Shown: piece by piece, positions 20,197-31,090 of the stretch
Position numbering within the stretch: position 1 is the first letter of the stretch
Layout of the letters: the number at the start of each line of letters is the position of its first letter
Assembly (NCBI GenBank): GCA_022376515.1
Contig: WTXI01000025.1
Coordinates: 186,001 to 250,000, forward strand
Length of the DNA: 64,000 nt
Reading direction: 5' to 3'
Origin: Lactifluus volemus
Taxonomy: Eukaryota; Basidiomycota; Agaricomycetes; Russulales; Russulaceae
The notes under the pieces: model-generated
What the model saw: only the letters and a program-made list of their open reading frames with translations
The model's database searches: none
What the model was told of the DNA's origin: nothing
Program-made: the position numbers and the translations under genes

Positions 20197-21160
20197 GTGC
20201 AAAAATGGAGATGGGTAATCCAACAATATGCATATTTGTTGGGAAACCCCAATTATTATAAAAGCCATCGGTTTCACATCTTTTATTGGGTGTCATTTGT
20301 TAATGCAGCTAGGAGAGCTTGGTTGGACCAATGCATGTCTCATACAGAAGGTGAGACAAAACAATCTGCGAATGTTGTTGAAGACAATGTAGAGAGCCAT
20401 GATAGGTGTATTCAAGAAACATCTGTTATCCATAAACCTCATGGTTCGAATGATAAGGTTGTAATTTTCAAACATAACAGCTGGATTGTCGGGCTTTCTC
20501 TGGTTCATGACTATGTTTATCGGTCTGAAGCACTTTATGATTTGTGTTTATATGATTGGGTTGCACAGTATGAGCAAGAAAAGTTGCCTAAAAAAATGAG
20601 AATTGGCAAGGGAAAAAGTAACAATAATTAAAAAATTCCCCAAGAAGAAGAACATGCAATTGACAAAGGCCATTCATCTCAACCTGCCGGAAGTGGCGTC
20701 AATGAATCTATGACAGGTGTGTTCCCTTTTCTCCCTGATCACCTACTTGCAACAAGTCATGGTACACAATGTTATTCATTGGTAAAAGAAAAGGTCCCAA
20801 ACTTTGCTGGGCCTACGCTCCCTAGGTCTGATCAAGGTGATTGTGAGTTCTACTGTAGTACTATGTTGACTTTTTTTAAACCCTGGCGATCAGGGTTAGA
20901 ATTAAAAAAGGAGAATCAGAGTTGGGATGATGCGTTTGATGCCCATGTGTTCTCAGATAGACATAGGGAAATTATGAGAAACATGAATATCCAGTACGAG
21001 TGTCTTGATGCACATGACGACTTTCGTGCTCAATTGAATAAGGGTGACTTAGGAGTTGGTTATTGGGAAAATGAATATGGAGATATTATACAGGACATTA
21101 ATGAAATGAGAACCATCAATTCTGAAACACTGGGGTGCGACGAGTTGAAGAGTGAGAAAG
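20197..21160 (+). pseudogene. Helitron Rep-helicase linker
   Basis: YLLGNPNYYKSHRFHIFYWVSFVNAARRAW, a conserved Helitron segment, then …IVGLSLVHDYVYRSEALYDLCLYDWV…. A stop at 20629 is followed by DHLLATSHGTQCYSLV… to 21160, where a solo LTR begins. Confidence 0.8.
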
Positions 21161-21350
21161 TGTTATTTGGGCTACTGTAGTGTCAGCCCAATGGTTCTGT
21201 GACTATTTGCCTTCCTTATTTAGTAGATGCTTGGTCAGGCTTGTCTTTACTGAAGTGGACGGAGTTTTGGGGACTTCAGTCTCATTCTCTCCACTGCAGT
21301 CCCCTTGGTCCTCTGTGACTCAAGGGCCCTTCACAGCTCCAGTTAAAACA
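21161..21350 (+). repeat. 190-bp solo LTR, family S, copy 1
   Basis: TGTTATTTGGGC... to ...CAGTTAAAACA, TG...CA ends. Flanks GAAAG / GGAAG (4 of 5). Inserted in the Helitron, so younger than it. Confidence 0.75.
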
Positions 21351-21379
21351 GGAAGAGATCTGTGACATCATATATTACA

Positions 21380-23168
21380 GGAAAGTGAGAGAAGGCACAA
21401 GCACACCTTATGTCTGAAATCAGGGCCACCCTTCAAGAGCTCAGGTGGACGGATTATCATGATGTTCCCAATTCTCTGTGTCCCATCAAAAACACTAGAC
21501 ACCCACCTCCCAAGATTAAACTAAATGGAGCACAGCATGGAGATCTGTTGTCGCACAGAAGCATGCTGACATGCTTGATATACGTTCTCGAGATATACCC
21601 CATAAACCAAATACAATTGACTCACCTTGCAAAAATGTTCATTGTTTTGTGCCTGATGATGTACATGTGGTCAACAAATCCTACCTGAAGCAGTCATACA
21701 TGTCAAACACATGGAAATGCACGATTGATAATATCTCCAGTTCTTTCTTCCTAAATCACGATCAAGAACATGTGTTTCGTATTGTTGGTAGTCATGCTTG
21801 TAGTCCTGAATTTGAGCAACTAAAAATGTATGTTGGTGGTATGGCAGGGACGGGTAAATCACAAGTCCTTCGAGCGCTTTCAGAGTTCTTTTCATGCAGA
21901 AAAGAATTATATTGATTGCTTATCCTTGCACCTACTGGTAGCGCTGCTGCTCTGTTAGGCAGTTCTACTTACCATTCAGTTCTTGGTATCACTTCAGATG
22001 GAAATAAGAGATCAGATGTGCAGTTATCACATATAAAATCAAGATTAGTAGATGTTCAGTACATTTTTCTAGATGAAGTCTCAATGCTGTCCTGTAAAGA
22101 TATATACCTTATCAGTGCTAGATTGGCACGCATATCAAATAAAGTTGACATGCCATTTGGTAGTGTAAATATGATCTTTGCAGGTGACTTCACGCAACTA
22201 CCTCCTGCCATTAGTGGAGAACATGCTTCACTTTACAGTCAAACAGTAGGAAGGAACGCTACTTCATTACACAACCAACAGTCTGTGATTGGTAAGGCTC
22301 TCTGGCATCAAATCATGACTGTCGTGATATTACATGAGAATATGCGACAACGTTGTAAAACTGCTAAAGATGATATGTTCTGTGAAGCTCTTGCTAATAT
22401 GCAATATAAAGCATGTACTCCTTCTGACATATCTTTCCTTAGATCTCAAGTGTCAAGTAACATACCTGGTAAGAGTTCCATAAATGACACACAGTTTCGA
22501 AATGTATCCATCATCACTTGCCTGAACGCACTAAAGGATGAGATCAATCAATTGGGTTCTCTGAGATTTGCTAAAGAGACAAAACAGGAATTAGTAACTT
22601 TTTTTTCGATAGATTCTCTGCCTTCTGAGGATGCCAAAGGTTCTACCAGAACCAATAAATGAGAAAATAAACAAACCTCAAGTCATGGCCCGAAGACAAT
22701 GGTGCATAGTAAGATCGACCTGAGAATTCAGAAGCTTCTATAGGAACAGCCACCCTGCGCAAATACAAAGCTTGTTCCTGGTAAACTATCACTTTGCGTC
22801 AGGATGCCTGTTATGATCAGGCATAATATCACAACAGAACTTTGCATCACAAAGGGACAAGAAGCAACTATGTATAGGTGGCAGTCACAGAAAGTAAATG
22901 ATATAAATACTATAGATACATTATTTGTTCAGCTTTGGGACCCCCCTGTGGCAGTGAAGCTCAATGGCCTTCCACTGAATGTTGTACCACTGACAAGAAA
23001 TTGTGTTACTACTACTTGTAATCTGCCAGATGACTCCACAATACAAATATCTCATGCCCAGCCTGATGTGCTACCAAACTTTGCCATGACTGACTATGCT
23101 TCTCAAGGCAAGACACGAGAAAGTAATGTAGTGGATCTGAGATATACATGGACACATCAAGGATACTA
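21380..23168 (+). pseudogene. Helitron Pif1-type helicase, truncated at motif VI
   Basis: Walker A GMAGTGKS at 21838-21861; Walker B DEVS at about 22072; motif III FAGDFTQLPP near 22185; HENMRQR near 22335; motif V TDYASQGKTR near 23090. A stop TGA at 21914 and a frame break at 22660-22800 interrupt it. The reading stops at …THQGYY where the MITE at 23169 begins; the arginine motif that should follow is absent. ATP-dependent 5'-3' unwinding is by family. Confidence 0.88.
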
Positions 23169-23340
23169 CATCAGGAAAACCCATCTGGCCTTAAAGTGTA
23201 TTAGATGCTCCTTAGAGCTTACTTAAGTGTCTTATTGACATTGGCAAGTAGAAGGATCTACTTGCCAATGTCAATAAGACACTTAAGTAAGCTCTAAGGA
23301 GCATCTAATACACTTTAAGGCCAGATGGGTTTTCCTGATG
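23169..23340. mobile_element. 172-bp palindromic MITE, copy 1
   Basis: Near-perfect foldback: CATCAGGAAAACCC... to ...GGGTTTTCCTGATG with about 80-base arms and centre AAGGATCTACTT. Same length (172 bp) at 39024 and 59291; a three-arm version is at 34374. Carries CTTAA motifs. Flanks do not give a clear target duplication here because the left flank is Helitron and the right flank gypsy. Confidence 0.85.
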
Positions 23341-23376
23341 CACTTCTAGAACAGATGGTTCAGCCAGGTTAGGTTG

Positions 23377-24390
23377 CTATAGGACAGGGTCACTAGTGAC
23401 TGCTTTGATTAGCTGATCCATGGCCTTTGTACATTCTTTGGTCCATTCAAACTTTATTGTTTTCTTTAGCAAGTTGGTCAGTGGTCTTGCAATGTTAGTG
23501 AATCCTGGAATGAACTGATGCTGGTAGCCTAAGAAGACTCCCAGAGTGCTGTGGACTTTCTGTACTGACTTTAGCTGCTGTGGCCAGTCTTCTAGTCTGT
23601 GCTTCTTGGTGGGGTCAATGTGAATGGTGCCTTGGTCGATGACATATCCCAGAAACTCAATTTCTTTCTTGGCGAACTGGCATTTCTCTGGTGTCAGGAA
23701 GAGTGACTCCCTTTCTATGACTTCCAGGTATTCTTTTGTGATCTGGTCATGAAGTGCTAGGTCATTGGGAGTTACAATGAGGAAGTCATCCAGGTACCAG
23801 TGGACCCAGCAGGGATGTTTCTTCTTTAGGTTAGCAAAGATATGGTTAGCCATTCTTTGAAAGGTGGCTGGTGGGTTGCATAATCCAAAGGGCATGACTT
23901 TGGCCTCGAAAAGTCCTTTGTCTGTTTTTACTGCCACAAGCTCTTGTCCGTGCCTACGGCACGGGACAGAGCTTGTGGGGGCTGCACCCCCGAAGTCAAG
24001 GCGTTGCTGGGCAGGTGCTGACAAATAGTGACTAAGCAATGACCCATTTTGGGACTGAGCTGTTTTATATTATGGATTATCCACTGGCTATCTGGGTGGA
24101 TTCAAATATTATAGTACCCATCCTAAATGTTGGATTTGGACATTAAATTGGCATCTCCCATCTGGTTGAAGATAGTATTGATGCAAGGGAGGGGGTAAAC
24201 ATCTTTTACTGTCCATTCATTCACCTTTTGATAGTCATAGACTGGCCTCAGCTTCCCATCTTGTTTCTTGATATAAAAGAAGGGGCTGGACCATGCTAAG
24301 TTCAACCTTGTGATGTACCCCTTCTCTTGTTGTTCTGCAAGAAATGTTCTCATGGATTTGGTTTCTTCCACAGTCAACTTGTACACTTTG
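23377..24390 (-). pseudogene. RT/RNase H fragment of the A-family copy
   Basis: RT start KVYKLTVEETKSM… (24386) with YDYQKVNEW, then a TGA at 24102-24104 in …YYNI*IHPDSQW…, the same Arg position lost in element A at 2248. After the mini-Helitron it resumes VKTDKGLFEAKVMPFGLCN… with WYLDDFLIVT, and ends in the RNase H lead-in near 23377. Confidence 0.85.
23937..24076 (-). mobile_element. 140-bp mini-Helitron with terminal hairpin
   Basis: Sense (minus) starts TCC after host A and ends CTTG before host T. Element A, aligned across this spot (…TGGATCACGGCGG… against …TGGATAA|TGGCAG…), has no insertion and no missing base, so the element went in between A and T without a target duplication, the Helitron rule. 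The last ~40 bases form a hairpin (CAAGCTCT…GTGCC / GGCAC…AGAGCTTG). It lacks a gene. Confidence 0.75.
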
Positions 24391-24397
24391 CAGTTAG

Positions 24398-25660
24398 AGC
24401 TCCATTGAAGGCCCCCTTTCCTAGCTTGGCTTGGATGGCTCTGAGTACAGCAATAGGGACATTGTTGTCACTGACCTGTGTGTGGTTTCATTGTCCTCTT
24501 TTTTGCTGGCTCTGGGCTGCACTGCTGTGCTGATTTGGGATTGTTTTGCCCTTTCTTTTTAGGGCAATCCCTGGAGAGGTGGCCCTGTTCTTTGCAGAAG
24601 AAGCACCATCCTTCCCTCCTCAGCCTTTGTTTTCATCTGCTTTTGCCAAGTCAGTTCTGGTAACATCAATATCCATGGCCCAGGGGTCCTTCTGGGGGGC
24701 GGCCTCCTTCTTTTTGCTCATGAGCTGGCTGGCCCATCTAGGGACGTCCTTTTGGAAGCTAATTTCATGCTTCAACTGTTGATAGGTGTCATGATGTTTG
24801 GTGGCCAATTCTTGCCATCCTTTCATGGTCATTGAATTTTGTCCTACTTGTTTGAGCATACTAGTGAGAAGTCCCAGAGCTAGCCCTCTCTTGAACATTC
24901 TGATGGTGCCATTCTTCATTGGTGTCTTTATAGGCATCATCCAGGGTACTTTCGAAGTGGGCCCAGAGAATTTCGTTGTTTTTCCCATATGTTATTTGGG
25001 CTACTGTAGTGTCAGCCCAACGCTTCTTTGACTGTTTGCCTCCCTTATTTAGTATATGCTTAGTCAGGTTTGCCTTTACTGCAGTGGACGGAGTTTTGGG
25101 GACTTCAGCCTCATTCTCTCCACTGCAGGTCAGTTGTTATCATTGTCTTTGGTCAATAGAGCCTCATTCTCTCCACTGCAGTCCCCTTGGTCCTCTGTGA
25201 CTCAAGGGCCCTTCACAGCTCCAGTTGAAACACCATATTGGGTCACTTCTTGCTCAATGGTGTCTAGGTAGTCCTGTACCCATGCAGACACCAGGGGTCC
25301 TTTGACCATTCCCAACATTATCATGATGTGATTATAGGGGATGAGCATATTGTTGTGGTTTTGGTTGAGGGCATGGTACATCCTCCATTCTGTTTTGAAG
25401 ACATTGAACAGACTTTTGTTTCCCTTGAACAGCATGGGCACAACTCCTTTCAGCCCATTTTAAGGAGAAGCAGCTTGTTGAGCTCTGCCTATTGCAGCTC
25501 CTGCGCTGCTGTCACTGCCACCACCACCACCACCACCATCACCTCCTCCGCCTCCACCCTAACTTGGTCCAGCTGTTGCCAATGTCTGTGCAGGTTATGT
25601 CAGGGTTGTAAAGTGAGTATACATGGGTGCTGGTGAGGCAATGCTGAGGGAGCTCATGGC
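24398..25660 (-). pseudogene. Gag fragment of the A-family copy
   Basis: 25441-25233 encodes MLFKGNKSLFNVFKTEWRMY…YLDTIEQEV, interrupted by the solo LTR at 24990-25232, then 24988-24620 continues …RGLALGLLTSMLKQVG…DPWAMDIDVTRTDLAKAD. The knuckle region has decayed. A short CCA/CCG glycine tract lies near 25515-25560, as in element A. Confidence 0.8.
24990..25232 (+). repeat. 243-bp solo LTR, family S, copy 2
   Basis: TGTTATTTGGGC... to ...CAGTTGAAACA with a perfect 5-bp duplication CCATA (24985-24989, 25233-25237). Longer than copies 1 and 3 by an internal duplication of about 53 bases (CTCATTCTCTCCACTGCAG twice). Confidence 0.85.
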
Positions 25661-25849
25661 ATGATTTGCTGTTTGACCAATAGATTTTGTGCCACTGGTG
25701 GTTAATAAACTTGCAAGGGCTTTGGTAGGCAGTTCTTAATCCCAGTTCTTTGTGGTAGTAGTATACTGTAGAAGGTTGGTTTCTGGCTCAACTGGTGTGT
25801 CTGTCTCTGGTCTTCTAGGAATCTGATTCTTCCTTTCTGTTCTGGGGCA

Positions 25850-26014
25850 AGGTCAAGATATCTGAGTCAAAACACATCCAAAAGAGCCATGCACAGCTCC
25901 TAGAAGTGAAATAGGGGGCTGGCCAAGGAAGTGGGGATCAGGACTGTAATACAAGTCGAAAATAGAAGGGAAAATAGACAGAAAATGGGCCACCTGGCCC
26001 ACATAACTGTAACA
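25850..26014 (-). repeat. LTR fragment, third LTR family
   Basis: Matches 58190-58347 (AAAACACATCCAAAAGAG…GGGGGCTGGCCAAGGAAGTG…) and ends TGTAACA at 26014. The other end is not identified. Confidence 0.5.
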
Positions 26015-26019
26015 GCCAA

Positions 26020-26148
26020 TGAACCAGAAGTGACATGGTTGCAAGGAGAACAGCAGACATCACCTGTACCAAATCAGTTGAATACATCCCAACAACATGC
26101 ATATGGCATAATTGTCAACCACTTGCAGAACCAACTGGCAGGGAAAAA
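26020..26148 (+). pseudogene. Helitron helicase N-terminal scrap
   Basis: LNTSQQHAYGIIVNHLQNQL resembles the sequence that precedes Walker A in fungal Helitron helicases. It ends where the hAT-like element starts at 26149. Confidence 0.45.
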
Positions 26149-26985
26149 TAGTGATCAACAAGGGTAACCCTGGGGTATCTTTATTAATACCCTTACCCTT
26201 ACTCCAGCAAACCCTTACCCCAAGGCTGGGGTTGTGGTTTTTGTGGGGTACAGGCAGGGGTACACAGACCTGACCTAGAGGTTAGTGTTGGGGTCATGCC
26301 TTCTATGAGGTAAGTGTGTCACTGTGTGTGCCATTGTCTCTACCTACTGCTGCTGCCACTGCCACCCCACTGCACCTAATTAAAGTATCTGTTTCTACCT
26401 CTGCCTGTCTCCTTGCTTCTATTATTGTCTCCCTGCTGCATGCATGCCACTGCACCTTGCCATATCATCTAACCCTGCTTCATCTGTCATCCTGCTCCTC
26501 TCTCACTTCCCATGTGCACTTCTGCACTTTGCCAATACATCCATTGTTACCTTGTTTACCCTCCTGTTATTTATCTCACCTCCATTCTGCCCACATGCCA
26601 CTGCACCTTGTCACAGCATCCATTTCTGCCTCTGTCCTCCTCCTTGCTTCTCTTATTAACTTCCTGCTGCATGTGTGCCACCGTGCCTTGCCATATCATC
26701 CAACCCCGTCTCATCTATCATCCTATTGCCCCTCTTGCTTCCCTGCCATGCATGCACCACTGTGCTTCTCCACAGCGTCCATTTCTGCCTCATCCACTCT
26801 GCTGTTATCTCCCCTACCTCTCTTCCACATGCACACCACTGGATCTCATAAAAGCATCCATTTCTGCTGCCTTCTCATCACCCTGCTCCTCTGGCCCCTT
26901 CCCTGCTGTGCACACCACTGCACCTTGCCACAACATCCACCCCCCCCACCACCACCCTCCTGCTGTTCCCCTTGCCTCCCTGCCA
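26149..26985 (+). mobile_element. hAT-like non-autonomous element with internal minisatellite, truncated copy
   Basis: Begins TAGTGATCAACAAGGGTAAC, matching the terminus of the full copy at 35129-36316 in reverse orientation. Next comes a subterminal block rich in CCCTTA/GGGTAA, then a degenerate ~100-base tandem unit (CATGCCACTGCACCTTG…). The far end is missing where a gypsy relic starts. Long ORFs over this repeat are compositional. Confidence 0.65.
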
Positions 26986-26989
26986 CACA

Positions 26990-28065
26990 CATGTCATGCT
27001 TCCCCTCATCAGTCCCTGGTAGTCTGGACAATGCATTGGCTTTATTCAGCTTGCCTGGGCAGTACACTAGCTTGTAGTTGTAGTCTGCAAGGTCACTGAG
27101 GTACCTTGCCACATGTCTGTTGATTCTCTGGGGTTGCTGGTAATATCTGAGGTTATTGTGATTGGTGTGGACAATGGCAGTGAAGGGGGAGGAGAGGAAC
27201 AAGTGTCTCCATTGCCACAGACCCCAAATCACTGCCAGGAGTTCTCTATCATGGACATTGTACCCTCTCTCAGCCTCATTTAATGTCTGAGAATGGTAGC
27301 CCACCGGACAGAGTCTTTGTTTGTCATTTTACTGGTAAAGGATGGCCCCAGTGGCATATTATAACGCATCCACCTCCATCTCGAAAGGATGATCATAGTC
27401 AGGTCTTTGGAGGACAGAGTCAGTCTCTACAATCTGAAGGAGTACATCCAAGGCCTTGGTGTACTCATCCATCCATTTAAATGGTCATTCCTTCTTCAGT
27501 AAAGCAGTGAGCAGCACCACAAGGTGTGCAAAGTGGGGAATGAATGGTCTTTGGTATCCCAAAACAACAAGTGTGCTCTGAACTTCCTTTACTGAAGACA
27601 AGGTTCGAGGCCACTGAGACAGTCCCTTCCTCTTCATGGGATTGATGCAGATGGTTCCTTGTTCGACATGGATGCCAAGGTAGTCAATGCTAGTTTGATT
27701 AAACTTGCACTTCAACAATTTGAGGAAGAAGGACTCCTGGCAGAACATCTCTAGGATCTCTTAGACTATCCTTCAATGCTCCTCTACATTCCCTTCAGTG
27801 GCCACCAAGATGTCATCCATATACACAAAGACCTTCCCTGGATAGCAGTTCATGATCCTGGCAAAGACCTGATTCATCACCTTTGGCTGGTACAAACCAA
27901 AGGGGGTCTTGAATGCAGCCTTTCAACAATCTTCAGGGCAGATTTGAATGTTATGATAGCCCCAATTGGGGTACACATCTCGAATTGTCTAACTGTTCAC
28001 CTCCCTGTAGTCCTTAATGGGTCGAAGACCCCATCTTTTTTCTTTATGAAGAACCAGGGATGTGT
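26990..28065 (-). pseudogene. Third gypsy family, RT to RNase H relic
   Basis: 28060-27750 shows decayed RT (FFMKNQGC/…KKDG… and GCQHG-type frames). 27748-27485 encodes LLKCKFNQTSIDYLGIHVEQGT…VLGYQRPFIPHF. 27304-26990 encodes RNase H YHSQTLNEAERGYNVHDREL…VHTNHNNLRYY…PGKLNKANALSRLPG. The family differs from both A and B. Bounded right by a solo LTR fragment at 28070. Confidence 0.8.
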
Positions 28066-28069
28066 CTAC

Positions 28070-28247
28070 CTTCTTTATTTAGTATATGCTTAGTCAGGTT
28101 TGACGGAGTTTTGGGGACTTCAGTCTCATTCTCTCCACTGCAGGTCAGTTGTTATCATTGTCTTTGGTCAATATAGTCTCATTCTCTCTACTGCAGTCCC
28201 CTTGGTCCTCTGTGACTCAAGGGCCCTTCACAGTTCCAGTTCCAACA
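28070..28247 (+). repeat. Solo LTR family S, copy 4, 5' truncated
   Basis: TTTATTTAGTATATGC… to CAGTTCCAACA. Has the same internal duplication as copy 2. First ~50 bases are missing; no target duplication. Confidence 0.65.
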
Positions 28248-28387
28248 GGTTATGGGCCCTGCCCTGCATCAATAGACACCTTTCACTCCCATTTAAACAC
28301 TTCCACTCGTTTTTACTCCTCTCTGCCTCTTACTCTCTCAAAATCACCTAAAATCATCCTTTTCATCCTCCTACACCTTCCTACACC

Positions 28388-28799
28388 ATGTCCTCTACCA
28401 AGGAATCCTCTATTTTCTCCATTTCTCCCCTCACAAGTGAAAACTATTGACTTTGGGCTGATGATATCAAGTCCTGGCTTCAACTCAACAGTCTCTGGTG
28501 CCTTGTCTCAGGCCAGGAGAAGAAACCAGCTTCAAAATCCGAGGTCAGAGACTCCCAGGGCCAAGTCATTACCCCTGCTGTTGCTGTGGGTGAGCCTGTG
28601 AGGACAAGTTGAAGAGATGGGAGATAAAGGCTGATAGGGCTGCTGGTGCACTGAAGACTGCTATGACTCATCAGTCTCTGCAGCTGACGAAAAAACTTGT
28701 TCACAGGGAACAGAAGAAGCTTGAATGGGAAGGTAGTCCATAGCAATAGCAAAGAGGGTAGGGAATTCAGCCTTGTGGGCCTATTGGTAGCATAAGTCA
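28388..28799 (+). pseudogene. Ty1/copia gag N-terminal relic
   Basis: Starts MSSTKESSIFSISPLTSENY, then …LWADDIKSWLQLNSLWCLVSG…, the common copia Gag opening, then in another frame DKLKRWEIKADRAAGALKTAM. Several stops and frame breaks. Ends at the mini-Helitron at 28800. Confidence 0.65.
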
Positions 28800-28946
28800 T
28801 CCATAATATATAACAGAACGTGGCCAAAAAAGGAAGTCAATTGCCAAAAAAGGTATTTTGGTCAGCACTTTCTCAGCAACACCTTGACTTCAGGGGTGCA
28901 GCCCCCACAAGCTCTGTCCCATGCAATAGGCACGAACAAGAGCTTG
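28800..28946 (+). mobile_element. 147-bp mini-Helitron, second complete copy
   Basis: Host A (28799) then TCCATAATATATAACAG…; ends …CAAGAGCTTG before host T (28947). Shares both ends and the GGGGTGCAGCCCCC segment with the copy at 23937, with a longer, AAAAAAGG-rich middle. Confidence 0.75.
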
Positions 28947-29238
28947 TAAATCTGAAAATTAAGCAAATGTACTTATCTCCCAGTATGTCAGAATGTCAGT
29001 TCCTAACATCATCCAGGGACATGAAGTGTACTTTGTGAATTCACCTTTGACACTTCACATCGATGCTGAGTCAGATCTGGGGTGTCTGCGATGATCCTCA
29101 ATTTAGAAGTGCATCAACATCATGTACAATAGACACTTGGGGAGAACTTGGGTTTGAACAGCTTCCACAACTGATGGGTTCTCTTTGTGACACTTGGACA
29201 TCTATGACAAATAGTGAGTAATGGAATGCAGTTACAGC

Positions 29239-31090
29239 CTACAGGTAAACACTTACAAGATTAAGCATGACCTTTTTAGCCAGATTTATATACTCTTCCT
29301 CCCATTCATCTTGGATCCATGTGAAGTGTGAGGTAGGATTGAGAACTATGAAGCCAATGTATATCATGTGATTCAGTAACAACACTGTAAAGCAGGTACA
29401 TACCCAAGGTGACAATGTATGCCCTAGTGTCGTCCATCCGCTGGTAATATTTCCGTGCCCAGCACAAGCCAATATCTGCCCAGCATTTTAGCTCCAAGTT
29501 TCCCTTACTCATCCATTTCTACTGAGTCATGAGAAGTTTGAAACTAGCAATAGCACCACACAAGACTGGCATTGATTCAGATGACATAGTTTGCAAAACC
29601 TCATGTGCAGCCTCATGGATTGTAAGGTTGACCCATTAATGTGACATGCAAAGAGTATTTAAGAACATACTCATAGAACACATTCCAAGGCCTTTGCACA
29701 TTTTCAGTTGGTAGCACTTAGTTCCATAGTTTGGATTGACAGGTTATTTGTGAAGTACATAACTACAGCCTGAATACCTAGAGTCAGTGCCAACAGTTCA
29801 TTTAAAGTTCAAACACATGCACTCACCTTCTTCAGAAAATGAAAATGCATGAGCATCTGGTAAACAGAATCCTATCAAGTCTTGACATGTAACTTGAGTT
29901 CTAGTGGCTGTCCCTTCTTTGTCTTGGCAGCACTGATGAACTCAGGATCTTTCCTTAATTTGGGATCTTCGAGGCATAGCTTGACAAGACACATAAATTT
30001 GGCCTTTCTGGTTCCTGACAAGTGTATGTAGCAGACAATACTTGCAATACATTTGATAAGATTGTCCTGTGGAGTAAGGGAAGGATCAAACTTGTCTGAG
30101 TTGTCTTCACCATCCAGACCATTACTCTCCATGTATCTCATGCCAACTTGAGTATTGGTGGCAACAATGTGGCAGGTGCAGATATTGATAATGTGTGGGT
30201 AACACCTGATGCAATTATCAAGAGGACTGAAAATAATCTCACACTTGAGAAGTAAGATTTCCAACTCTTTCATGGCAATGTCATTATTTGCAGCATTGTC
30301 AAGAGTAAAATGACTGATCTAGTCATTTCAGTAACATTCTTGGTTTAATACATGGTCATATACTTTGCATGGGTCAATACCAGCATGATTGATGAGAGAC
30401 ATGATGACAAAGGCAATATTTTTACCTGTATGTGATTTGGTGAGGCAGTGAAAGCCAATTAGAGCAGCTTTCAAAACAAGAGTACTGCTGTCCCAAGTAA
30501 GCCAGTGTGATGTTACAGCAAGATATGACATTAAGTTTGCACTTGACCAGATATCTGCAGTGAAGGTTATCTGGCTGCACAAGTCCTGTTTGCCATTATG
30601 GATCAGTGCAACTGTCATTGAGGGAAATGACCAACAGCAAGTGCTTTACACAAATTTCTGAACTCATTTTCCCATTCAACAGTAACTTGTTCACATATTT
30701 TGTTGTGATGTGGGATGGTCTCAATTTCCAGTTAAAGAAAATAGCAGATATCATGAAATTCACAGCGATTAACTATGCAAAGTGACTATGGTTGAGAGAT
30801 AAGCTACAAACCAAATGAGATAAGACTATGCTCACCTGGTCATCTGTAACAATCCAGTGAAGAAGGCATCAGACAAATTCATCTCAACTATAGGCCAGAA
30901 GCTGGCATGCACATGAGTTTTTCTGCATGCTGAGCTTGTTCTGTTGATCTAGAGACTTGAGGATAGGCCAGTTGTACTTTACTGCAGCTTCCCAATACAT
31001 GGCCTTATGCTTCCACTTCAGGTGATTCCAAAGGTTACTAGTACCAGTGGTCAGGCCATAGCAAGCCACTTTTGCTTCACTAATGCCTTC
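29239..31090 (-). pseudogene. hAT transposase relic 1
   Basis: In order: BED-finger scrap (TTGTSNLWNHLKWKHKAMY, 31069-30990), catalytic-core start TADIWSSANLMSYLAVTSHW with FHCLTKSHTGKNIA (30618-30328), helical middle (30273-29875, …GQPLELKLHVKT), an intron-like gap with GTGAGT…CTCTAG near 29840, and the C-terminal part KCWADIGLCWARKYYQRMDD…FTWIQDEWEEEYINLAK (29512-29239). Multiple breaks. Relic 2 at 58358 is the same family. Confidence 0.8.

Larger units (their letters stand above)
17222..23168 (+). mobile_element. Autonomous Helitron relic (Rep and Pif1-type helicase)
   Basis: About 6 kb of plus-strand, heavily interrupted coding sequence in the order typical of fungal Helitrons: Cys-rich N-terminus, DUF6570-like segment, HUH Rep nuclease, linker, Pif1/RecD-type helicase. 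A 190-bp solo LTR sits in the linker at 21161-21350. The helicase is cut at motif VI by a palindromic MITE at 23169. Neither Helitron terminus is identified. Confidence 0.88.
23341..25845 (-). mobile_element. Decayed internal copy of the A-family gypsy element
   Basis: Minus-strand RT and gag pieces closely matching element A. The protease region is missing: gag tail sequence (…AKLGKGGLQW) joins directly to RT (…NCKVYKLTVEE) near 24397. It contains a mini-Helitron (23937-24076) and a solo LTR (24990-25232). Its leader near 25795-25820 is the uninterrupted counterpart of the site where element B entered element A. Confidence 0.88.

Noticed and set aside
26149..26220. CCCTTACCCTTA repeats as telomere sequence
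   Set aside because: The unit is CCCTTA/TAAGGG, not CCCTAA/TTAGGG, is very short, and is subterminal in a transposon.
26316..27099. Long plus-strand ORFs rich in Ser/Leu/His/Cys
   Set aside because: They cover a degenerate ~100-base tandem repeat inside the hAT-like element; open in more than one frame, no domain.
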